Below are positions 1 through 4,298 of a stretch of DNA of 6,412 nt, piece after piece. Numbering within the stretch: position 1 is the first letter of the stretch; each line of letters starts with the position of its first letter. Both the position numbers and the translations under genes were made by a program. The notes beneath the pieces were generated by a model. The model did no database searches. It saw only the letters and a list, made by a program, of their open reading frames with translations, and was not told the origin of the DNA. The DNA comes from CAZKFA01 sp964551925 (GTDB lineage Bacteria; Cyanobacteriota; Vampirovibrionia; LMEP-6097), in contig CAZKFA010000048.1 in assembly GCA_964551925.1 (NCBI GenBank), positions 1 through 6,412 on the forward strand, given 5' to 3'.

Positions 1-383
1 GAGAAATTACTCTTAATGTCTCTAAGAAGTTGCCCAAGTGTTAAACCGTTCGAGCAATATTTCTCAATAACCATTTGGGCATAAATTTTATCTAGCATCC
101 AAAACAGTCTTCTGAATTGAGATTCAACGGAATCACAAGCAGCACTAATAAGCTTGAGCAAGCGCGTATAGTACAAGATGCAATCTAGTTGAATCATGTC
201 AGGATCTGGCTCATCTTCCTTGAGATCAAAATTGGGATTAGACCTAAGATAACGATTAATCACACAGCGAACCAGATCTTCAATCTTATCGAAACCTTCC
301 GCCCAAGCCATGTCCTCAAGCTCATCACAAGCATCTTGAGTAATCTCCAACTCTAAACTACAAGTCTTTGGCTTCACTGTCAT
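1..383 (-). CDS. Hypothetical protein with ribbon-helix-helix-like N-terminus (partial, 3' end outside window)
   Basis: An open minus-strand frame of 127 codons runs from ATG at 383 off the left edge with no stop. An in-frame TAA lies two codons upstream of the ATG, and no other ATG precedes it. Residues 7-14 (TCSLELEI) look like a beta strand. They are followed by two predicted helices at about 16-30 (DACDELEDMAWAEGF) and 33-48 (KIEDLVRCVINRYLRS), the order and spacing of CopG/Arc-type ribbon-helix-helix proteins, which bind DNA as dimers. An acidic linker (55-62) leads to a helical, Cys- and aromatic-rich part of unknown function. No clear Shine-Dalgarno is seen; an AT-rich TATATT lies about 17 bases upstream of the start. 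The coding frame is secure; the fold is inference from pattern, and the protein was not recognised. Confidence 0.7.
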   Translation of the reverse strand, partial: MTVKPKTCSLELEITQDACDELEDMAWAEGFDKIEDLVRCVINRYLRSNPNFDLKEDEPDPDMIQLDCILYYTRLLKLISAACDSVESQFRRLFWMLDKIYAQMVIEKYCSNGLTLGQLLRDIKSNF

Positions 384-438
384 TACTTAAATTTTAAAAT
401 ATAAAATCCGTGAGACGGGATTAGTTGTTTTTCATTAA

Positions 439-454
439 GGCACGGGGGTTTAGG
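439..454. repeat. Degenerate copy of the tRNA-tail repeat
   Basis: These 16 bases match 632-647 at 15 of 16 positions (ggcacgRgggtttagg). The first ten also match the tRNA acceptor/T-stem segment 809-818 with one difference. Further right, 522-531 (aacccccgac) is identical to the other side of the tRNA T-arm at 824-833. The pair 443-450 and 522-529 forms an 8-bp inverted repeat enclosing the hairpin at 490-520. Confidence 0.5.
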
Positions 455-489
455 ATGTATAGTCAAATCCCCAGCCCTTGTTCTCAAGC

Positions 490-520
490 GCAAGCAATGT
501 CCTCAAGGGACATTGCTTGC
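490..520. repeat. 13-bp perfect hairpin
   Basis: Arms 490-502 and 508-520 (gcaagcaatgtcc and its complement) are perfectly complementary with a 5-base loop. No T-run follows on either strand, so it does not look like an ordinary intrinsic terminator. Confidence 0.6.
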
Positions 521-580
521 TAACCCCCGACCTAAAATCATAGATTTTATGCTAGAAACTCGATAACCAAGCAGCTCCAC

Positions 581-623
581 TAACAAATAAAGAAGGGGGC
601 GTTGCCCCCTTCTTTATTTGTTA
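581..623. terminator. Probable bidirectional intrinsic terminator, 20-bp perfect stem
   Basis: Arms 581-600 and 604-623 are perfectly complementary over 20 bp with a GTT loop. The loop-proximal core is a GC-rich gaagggggc/gcccccttc stem. The outer part is A-rich on the left and T-rich on the right (tttatttgtt), the shape of a terminator that works in both directions. For minus-strand transcription it could stop read-through from the tRNA toward the gene at 1-383. Function is inferred from shape only. Confidence 0.5.
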
Positions 624-641
624 AATGGCGGGGCACGAGGG
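622..641. repeat. 20-bp direct repeat of the tRNA-Arg 3' end, distal copy
   Basis: This is an exact 20-base match to 799-818 (taaatggcggggcacgaggg), which is the 3' end of the tRNA: encoded CCA, discriminator, 3' acceptor strand and part of the T-stem, plus four flanking bases. The copies are 177 bases apart. Tail repeats of this type arise from tRNA-targeted integration, but no integrase is present and the interval is too short for an intact element. Confidence 0.6.
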
Positions 642-698
642 TTTAGGGGTCGCGCTCACTAGCTAAATAGTAATCAAACTATAAGCCCCCGTAGGAAC

Positions 699-729
699 GA
701 TCAAAAACAACCTATGATTGTTTTTGATC
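699..729. repeat. 12-bp perfect hairpin
   Basis: Arms 699-710 and 718-729 (gatcaaaaacaa and its complement) pair perfectly around a 7-base loop. The stem is AT-rich with A- and T-runs inside it; no GC core is present, so terminator activity is doubtful. Confidence 0.55.
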
Positions 730-755
730 CATGGATTCCGCTTCCCTGCACCTAT

Positions 756-796
756 ATAAAGTAGAATAGCCCCTAAAAGGGGCTATTCTACTTTAT
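756..796. terminator. Possible terminator downstream of tRNA-Arg, 18-bp perfect stem
   Basis: Arms 756-773 and 779-796 pair perfectly over 18 bp around a TAAAA loop (TTTTA on the minus strand). The loop-proximal core is four G:C pairs and the outer stem is A/T-rich. It begins seven bases beyond the CCA end of the tRNA, where a tRNA terminator or 3' processing structure is expected. No long T-run follows it, so termination is less certain than for 581-623. Confidence 0.45.
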
Positions 797-798
797 GA

Positions 799-818
799 TA
801 AATGGCGGGGCACGAGGG
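799..818. repeat. 20-bp direct repeat, copy within tRNA-Arg 3' end
   Basis: This is the tRNA-proximal copy of the exact repeat found at 622-641. Bases 803-818 are inside the tRNA gene; 799-802 are flank. Confidence 0.6.
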
Positions 819-879
819 ATTCGAACCCCCGACGCCTCGGTTCGTAGCCGAGTCCTCTATCCAGCTGAGGTAGTGCCCC
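803..879 (-). tRNA. tRNA-Arg (anticodon ACG), CCA encoded
   Basis: Read on the minus strand from 879, the gene folds into a full cloverleaf of 77 bases. The acceptor GGGGCAC pairs with GTGCCCC, the D-stem is CCTC/GAGG, and the anticodon stem CTCGG/CCGAG carries loop CTACGAA. The T-stem is GGGGG/CCCTC (one G:T pair) with loop TTCGAAT. The loop places ACG at positions 34-36, which reads Arg CGU. In bacteria this tRNA is normally edited to inosine by TadA so that it reads CGU, CGC and CGA. The discriminator is G and CCA is encoded. A terminator-like hairpin lies just upstream of the 5' end and a second hairpin starts just after the 3' end. Confidence 0.95.
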
Positions 880-880
880 T

Positions 881-913
881 AAAAAGTTGACCTGCCTTAG
901 GAACCGGTCAACT
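881..913 (-). terminator. Terminator-like hairpin abutting the tRNA-Arg 5' end
   Basis: On the minus strand, AGTTGACC (913-906) pairs with GGTCAACT (892-885) around a 13-base loop and is followed by a short T-run (TTTTT overlapping the stem end, 885-881). One base separates the run from the mature tRNA 5' end at 879. It may end an upstream leftward transcript, attenuate the tRNA leader, or simply be a leader hairpin removed by RNase P. These cannot be told apart from sequence. Confidence 0.4.
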
Positions 914-969
914 AAAGAAATACAGTCAGAAACCGCATTAAATAACCATAATTACTACAGTCGCCAATC

Positions 970-999
970 ATTATAGCTTAGCGCTAAAAAGTTTTTACA
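970..999 (-). promoter_or_regulatory. Candidate promoter for tRNA-Arg
   Basis: A perfect minus-strand TATAAT (975-970) lies about 90 bases upstream of the tRNA 5' end. The -35 side is weak: TGTAAA (999-994) at an 18-base spacing matches TTGACA at three positions. The spacer contains the 10-bp palindrome TTAGCGCTAA (978-987), a possible operator. Confidence 0.35.
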
Positions 1000-1241
1000 G
1001 ATTTTTAGAAAAATATGTTTAAAAAATATGGAACTTGGGCATAATACGATAGTACTAGTTCAAACGACTGAGTGTTCCTCCAAATAGATGAACGAATTGT
1101 CAAAAAAAACACTGGTACTGTCATAAGAAGGGGAAAAACTGCTTGGCATATAGATAGTTATCAAAATATTGTAGCGAAGCTCACGAAGTGAGAATAATGA
1201 AAGTTGTTAGCAAAGCTGGTCTAGGGTCTGAGGATATATTT

Positions 1242-1270
1242 TTGCAGCTTCATTAATAAGAAATTACAAT
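1242..1270 (+). promoter_or_regulatory. Candidate promoter of the CBS-HAD-CoA-cdd operon
   Basis: TTGCAG (1242-1247) and TACAAT (1265-1270) are separated by exactly 17 bases, giving three of six and five of six matches to the sigma-70 consensus. Transcription would start near 1277, leaving a leader of about 42 bases before ATG 1319. Confidence 0.4.
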
Positions 1271-1318
1271 ACTAGAAAACTATCTATATAACCAAGTGGC
1301 GTTACATAAAGGGGATTT

Positions 1319-1822
1319 ATGAGTAACTTGAATGAGAATATTGATTGGGATGAAGAAACTGAATTCATTAATTTACTCGGACATTTAGGCTCCGAGAGCT
1401 TTCCACGATGGTTAACTATTAATAACTTGATTGAGTCCTTGCAATTAGAACCATTAATAACTGTCAGTGGTGACCTTACATTATATGAAGCCATTTGGAA
1501 ATTACGTTCGGAACAAATCGGTTCCCTGGTAGTTACCAATCAAGAAGGCATCTTGCTCGGAATCTTTACCGAGAGAGACTTGGTGAACCGAGTAATGCTA
1601 GAGAATGTTGACTTGCAACGCGCTCGTATTAAGGACTACATGACCAATAGCCCCAAAACCGTTCCAGGAACGGAATCAATAGCTGTTGCTCTAAATTATT
1701 TCGTAGAAGGACAATATAGGCATTTGCCGATTATACGCAATGGCAAATTAACCCATATGCTTTCTGTGAAAGACTTCTTAAAGTATCTAGCTTCAGAATT
1801 CAAAACTGCGACTGCTGTCTAA
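1319..1822 (+). CDS. Small protein with two CBS domains
   Basis: The protein is 167 residues. A short acidic, aromatic N-terminal part (1-41) is followed by two CBS motifs forming one Bateman module. CBS1 spans about 42-97 with the characteristic VVTNQEGILLGIFTERDLV (71-89). CBS2 spans about 104-158 with YMTNSPKTVP, HLPIIRNGK (135-143) and SVKDFLKYL (149-157). CBS pairs usually bind adenine nucleotides and act as energy or ligand sensors, but no catalytic or transport domain is attached here, so its target is unknown. The start at ATG 1319 is supported by an aaagggga ribosome binding site at 1308-1315. It is the first gene of a rightward cluster, ending 16 bases before the HAD gene. Family is confident; role is not. 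Confidence 0.88.
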   Translation: MSNLNENIDWDEETEFINLLGHLGSESFPRWLTINNLIESLQLEPLITVSGDLTLYEAIWKLRSEQIGSLVVTNQEGILLGIFTERDLVNRVMLENVDLQRARIKDYMTNSPKTVPGTESIAVALNYFVEGQYRHLPIIRNGKLTHMLSVKDFLKYLASEFKTATAV

Positions 1823-1838
1823 TGCTATTATAATCTGA

Positions 1839-2792
1839 GTGCAGCAGAATAATCAGAATATTATAGCTTTGATCTGGGACTTTGATAAGACGTTAATCCC
1901 GCACTACATGCAGGATCCACTCTTCAAAGCATACCAAATCGACAGCAAGCAATTCTGGAAAGAAGTGATGCAATTAGGAGCTCTCTATCGCGCGCAAGGT
2001 ATAACTATCAACGCCGATACAGCTTACCTAAATCATCTGCTAACTTATGTACAAACCGGTATTTGCAAAGGTTTGTCCAATACCAAGCTACAAGAACTTG
2101 GTAGCGAATTAGACTTTTTTCCAGGGTTGCCTAATTTTTTTCCGCTAAGCCAAGGCATAATTAATAACAACGAAGAATATCAAAAATTTGATATTAAACT
2201 TGAACACTATATTGTCAGCACAGGGCTGACACAAGTAATTCGTGGCTCACGTATTGCCCCATATATCAATGGTATATGGGGTTGTGAGTTTATTGAAGAA
2301 CCATTTATACCGACAGTCAATGGACTAGAAGCTCAAAAGCAATCTACAAAAGAGATTACGAGCATTGCCTACTCCATAGATAACACCACCAAAACTCGCG
2401 CGCTCTTTGAAATCAACAAAGGAGTTAATCGCTATCCTGATGACATCAGCGTCAATCAAACAATGGCAGAGGATGATAGACGCGTACCTTTCCAGAATAT
2501 GATTTATATTGCTGATGGTCCTAGTGATATACCAGCCTTCTCCGTCGTCAGCAAAAATCACGGTAGAACTTTTGCAGTCTATAACAAGGATAATATTCAA
2601 TCATTCAAACAAGCCAAACAATTACTTGATGATGATCGCGTGGATATGTTTGGAGAAGCGGATTACAGAGAGGGTACTACTACTTATCTATGGTTGATCG
2701 AGCAAATAAAAGTCATAGCTGATAAAATTGTAATCGCACGTAAAGCAAGACTGCGTGAAGGTAAGGATTCGGTACCGGCGCATATAAATTAA
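1839..2792 (+). CDS. HAD-superfamily hydrolase (probable phosphatase)
   Basis: This is a 317-residue cytoplasmic protein with the HAD catalytic signatures in order. Motif I is WDFDKT (13-18), with D14 the expected nucleophile and D16 the general acid/base. Motif II is STG (127-129). A lysine in TTKTRALFEINKG (K185 or K194) is a candidate motif III. Motif IV is YIADGPSD (223-230), with acidic residues to bind magnesium. The roughly 105-residue insert between motifs I and II fits a cap domain that sets substrate choice. The substrate cannot be read from sequence; a phosphoserine-phosphatase-like monophosphatase is plausible. The start is GTG at 1839, directly preceded by an in-frame TGA (1836-1838); motif I lies only 13 residues in, so the first later ATG (codon 24) is too late. 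No clear Shine-Dalgarno is seen. The next gene starts one base after its stop. Confidence 0.85.
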   Translation: MQQNNQNIIALIWDFDKTLIPHYMQDPLFKAYQIDSKQFWKEVMQLGALYRAQGITINADTAYLNHLLTYVQTGICKGLSNTKLQELGSELDFFPGLPNFFPLSQGIINNNEEYQKFDIKLEHYIVSTGLTQVIRGSRIAPYINGIWGCEFIEEPFIPTVNGLEAQKQSTKEITSIAYSIDNTTKTRALFEINKGVNRYPDDISVNQTMAEDDRRVPFQNMIYIADGPSDIPAFSVVSKNHGRTFAVYNKDNIQSFKQAKQLLDDDRVDMFGEADYREGTTTYLWLIEQIKVIADKIVIARKARLREGKDSVPAHIN

Positions 2793-2793
2793 G

Positions 2794-3159
2794 ATGAATC
2801 ATAATGTTATAGTTCTGGGCGCGTCGAATAATCCTGAGAGATATTCCTATCAAGCTGTCAAACTCCTGTCAGAGAAAGGCTATAAGGTCTATCCCATACA
2901 TCCTAAGTTACAAGAAATAGATGGTATCAAAGTTTATAGTTCAATCTCACAAATCACTGATGTCATTGACACTATCACTATATATCTCAATCCACAACTG
3001 TCTTTGCCGCTTATTGATCAAATCATTCAAGCTAAACCTCGCAGGGTTGTTTGCAATCCAGGTACAGAAAGTAAAGAATTGAAATCTAGAATTGAAGCGG
3101 AATCAATTCCAGTGATAGAGGCGTGTACATTAGTCATGTTAAGGACGGGGCAATGGTAA
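2794..3159 (+). CDS. CoA-binding domain protein (YccU-type)
   Basis: The protein is 121 residues, the usual size of this small single-domain Rossmann-fold family. The N-terminal strand and nucleotide-binding loop VIVLGASNNPERYSYQ (5-20) are followed by GYKVYPIHPK (29-38), DGIKVYSSI, CNPGTESKEL (87-96) and the C-terminal VIEACTLVMLRTGQW (107-121). Family members resemble the CoA-binding domain of succinyl-CoA synthetase alpha; the physiological role is mostly unknown. ATG 2794 follows the HAD stop by one base and has no strong ribosome binding site, so translation is probably coupled to the HAD gene. Its stop codon TAA (3157-3159) overlaps the left end of the palindrome at 3158. The C-terminus looks complete, so the palindrome has not visibly truncated the gene. 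Confidence 0.88.
   Translation: MNHNVIVLGASNNPERYSYQAVKLLSEKGYKVYPIHPKLQEIDGIKVYSSISQITDVIDTITIYLNPQLSLPLIDQIIQAKPRRVVCNPGTESKELKSRIEAESIPVIEACTLVMLRTGQW
3141..3145 (+). promoter_or_regulatory. Ribosome binding site favouring a long cytidine deaminase start
   Basis: AAGGA lies seven bases before ATG 3153, inside the end of the CoA-binding gene. By contrast, the internal starts at ATG 3333 and ATG 3411 have no Shine-Dalgarno-like sequence upstream. This favours ATG 3153, in a short overlap with the preceding gene. Confidence 0.4.
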
Positions 3160-3872
3160 GAGGTTGCTTAGAATGTCCGATAACTGCGTTACGCTCGTCC
3201 CTCGGAACCATCATTGACGGGGTAGTCAACTCAGATTCCTCGGGACTCGCAAGCCTTGTTCTCGAACATTCTAAGCAACCTCTTCATTCTAATATTAGAC
3301 CGACTTATCGATCATTGATTGCCATCCTCACAATGACACTCTTACTCTCCCTCAGCTCCTGCTCAGTAAAAATACAGAAACAACCTACTTGTCCTCTGAC
3401 ACACACAACTATGAAACACACTCAATATAAGGATCTCAATAACTCACAGAAAGAACTACTCAACGCTGCAAGTGAAGTAATGAAACATTCCTATCACCCC
3501 TACTCCAAGTTCAGCGTTGGCGCGGCGCTCAGAGCCAAGGACGGTCAAATCATCACTGGGACTAACTTTGAGAATGCGGCCTATGGTCCGAGCATTTGTG
3601 CGGAGCGTGCTGCAATACTCAGAGCTAATGCTATGGGGATTAGAGATATCACAACAATCGCGATTATTGGCAAAGGTGAGGATTTTGACGCCAAAGATAT
3701 AATCGCCCCTTGTGGAGTCTGCCGCCAAGTCATATATGAAGTCTCTGAGATAAATGGCAATAATATAGAAATTATTATGTCCAATACCCGCATGGATAAG
3801 ATAACCATTAGTACTATTAATGAATTACTACCTTTAGCCTTCGGACCAAAGGCTCTCGGCATCAATCCTTAA
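3153..3872 (+). CDS. cdd: Cytidine deaminase with unusual N-terminal extension
   Basis: The C-terminal 153 residues (from ATG 3411) form a complete zinc-dependent cytidine deaminase, which converts cytidine and deoxycytidine to uridine and deoxyuridine in pyrimidine salvage. Numbered from that ATG, visible motifs are YSKFSVGAAL (31-40), the substrate-binding NFENAAYG (53-60), CAER with zinc ligand C63 and proton shuttle E65, and PCGVC with ligands C101 and C104. Three cysteine ligands mark the tetrameric type. The frame stays open upstream to ATG 3153, which has the best ribosome binding site and overlaps the preceding gene by seven bases, giving 239 residues. Residues 3-44 of that form are encoded by the palindrome, and 53-70 look like a lipoprotein signal ending in LSSC. 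Alternatives are GTG 3123 and the conservative ATG 3411, which has no ribosome binding site. Function is confident; the true N-terminus is not. Confidence 0.85.
   Translation: MVRGCLECPITALRSSLGTIIDGVVNSDSSGLASLVLEHSKQPLHSNIRPTYRSLIAILTMTLLLSLSSCSVKIQKQPTCPLTHTTMKHTQYKDLNNSQKELLNAASEVMKHSYHPYSKFSVGAALRAKDGQIITGTNFENAAYGPSICAERAAILRANAMGIRDITTIAIIGKGEDFDAKDIIAPCGVCRQVIYEVSEINGNNIEIIMSNTRMDKITISTINELLPLAFGPKALGINP
3158..3284. repeat. 127-base imperfect palindromic element
   Basis: The outer arms 3158-3176 and 3266-3284 (aagaggttgcttagaatgt and its complement) are perfect over 19 bp. Pairing continues inward with gaps: cga/tcg (3178-3180, 3262-3264), aac/gtt (3182-3184, 3258-3260), and tccctcggaa (3198-3207) against 3236-3245 at eight of ten pairs. 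At the tip, ttgac/gtcaa (3214-3218, 3225-3229) encloses a six-base loop. The whole therefore folds as one long hairpin. It is more GC-rich than the flanks, has no following T-run, and is open in the cytidine deaminase frame. This fits a small dispersed palindromic or MITE-like element better than a terminator; copy number is unknown. Confidence 0.7.
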
Positions 3873-3897
3873 AAAAATCTAAGCAAAAGATCCGCTA

Positions 3898-3906
3898 TGC
3901 TATAAT
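3898..3906 (+). promoter_or_regulatory. Extended -10 promoter for rpsO-pnp
   Basis: TGCTATAAT is a perfect extended -10 element 34 bases before the rpsO ATG. The -35 region (TCTAAG near 3878) is poor, which extended -10 promoters tolerate. The leader would be about 28 bases, with the ribosome binding site AAGGA at 3927-3931. Confidence 0.6.
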
Positions 3907-3940
3907 TTCCTCTCGAAACAAGAAACAAGGAAAATAAAAC

Positions 3941-4210
3941 ATGACTTTGACTAAAGATCAAAAACAAGAATTGGTTAAAAAACACGGCGAGAAGCCAACT
4001 GATTCAGGCAAAACAGAAGTACAAGTAGCAATATTGAGTGCTGCCATTGCTCAATTGACAGAACACTTGCAAAAACACAAAAAAGACCATAGCAGTAAGC
4101 GTGGTTTGTATGCGCAAGTTAGCAAACGCAAGAAACTTTTGAATTATCTAAAAGATAGCGATATCAATCGTTACAGAGCTATTATTGAAGAACTCAATAT
4201 TAGAAAATAG
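3941..4210 (+). CDS. rpsO: 30S ribosomal protein S15
   Basis: This is an 89-residue protein, the standard bacterial S15 length. It binds 16S rRNA early in small-subunit assembly, at the central-domain three-way junction. Diagnostic sequence includes DSGKTEVQVAIL (21-32), LTEHLQKHKKDHSSKRGL (39-56) carrying the conserved HKKDH rRNA-contact block, and KRKKLLNYL (62-70), ending in RYRAIIEELNIRK. ATG 3941 has AAGGA nine bases upstream and its own extended -10 promoter. The order rpsO-pnp is conserved widely in bacteria. S15 represses its own translation in several species through mRNA structures, but no clear binding mimic was recognised in this short leader. Confidence 0.97.
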   Translation: MTLTKDQKQELVKKHGEKPTDSGKTEVQVAILSAAIAQLTEHLQKHKKDHSSKRGLYAQVSKRKKLLNYLKDSDINRYRAIIEELNIRK

Positions 4211-4235
4211 TTTTAAATCAAAATCATTAAGTTTG

Positions 4236-4261
4236 GTAACTTGCTAGGACTAGCATGTTAC
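4236..4261 (+). ncRNA. rpsO-pnp intergenic hairpin (putative RNase processing site)
   Basis: In the transcript, gtaac (4236-4240) pairs with gttac (4257-4261). After one T/T mismatch, tgcta (4242-4246) pairs with tagca (4251-4255), leaving a four-base loop. There is no T-run, so it is not an ordinary terminator. In E. coli the hairpin between rpsO and pnp is cut by RNase III and underlies PNPase autoregulation; a similar role here is inference from position. Confidence 0.45.
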
Positions 4262-4298
4262 TTAGGTTTCGTAATAAAAATAAAAAGAGAGAATAATT

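Larger units (their letters stand above)
384..802. other. Gene-free stretch with hairpins and tRNA-derived repeats
   Basis: No credible reading frame is seen here. The stretch holds four perfect inverted repeats (490-520, 581-623, 699-729, 756-796) and two pieces (439-454 and 622-647) that resemble the 3' acceptor and T-arm of the neighbouring tRNA-Arg. It lies downstream of the tRNA and upstream of the minus-strand gene at 1-383, so it must also contain that gene's promoter. Confidence 0.7.
880..1318. other. Divergent intergenic region between tRNA-Arg and the CBS gene
   Basis: This region separates the leftward tRNA from the rightward operon and must hold promoters in both directions. Seen here are a hairpin with T-run next to the tRNA, a perfect minus-strand TATAAT at 970-975, the palindrome TTAGCGCTAA at 978-987, very AT-rich sequence at 985-1030, and a plus-strand promoter candidate at 1242-1270. 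Two tiny frames (1088-1126, 12 codons; 1197-1256, 19 codons) exist but have no good ribosome binding site. No other gene is visible. Confidence 0.6.

Noticed and set aside
622..818. Attachment sites of an integrated phage or island
   Set aside because: The 20-bp tRNA-tail repeat is suggestive, but only about 157 bases lie between the copies and no integrase or cargo is present, so only a remnant or local duplication can be argued.
439..820. CRISPR array
   Set aside because: Repeats are few, unequal in length and unevenly spaced, and match a tRNA end; no cas gene is present.
1264..1539. Minus-strand open frame overlapping the CBS gene
   Set aside because: It lies opposite a well-supported CBS-domain gene and its product has no family features or ribosome binding site.
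2177..2194. Inverted repeat ATATCAAA/TTTGATAT with a two-base spacer
   Set aside because: It is AT-rich and lies inside the HAD coding sequence; such repeats are expected by chance.
2325..2600. Minus-strand open frame within the HAD gene
   Set aside because: It is antisense to the conserved HAD motif IV region; its composition is that expected of a shadow frame.
3158..3284. Intrinsic terminator between the CoA-binding gene and cytidine deaminase
   Set aside because: The stem is far longer than a terminator and is followed by cattctaat rather than a T-run.
3456..3865. Minus- and plus-strand frames overlapping cytidine deaminase
   Set aside because: All three overlap the zinc-binding motifs of a clear enzyme and show no protein-like features of their own.
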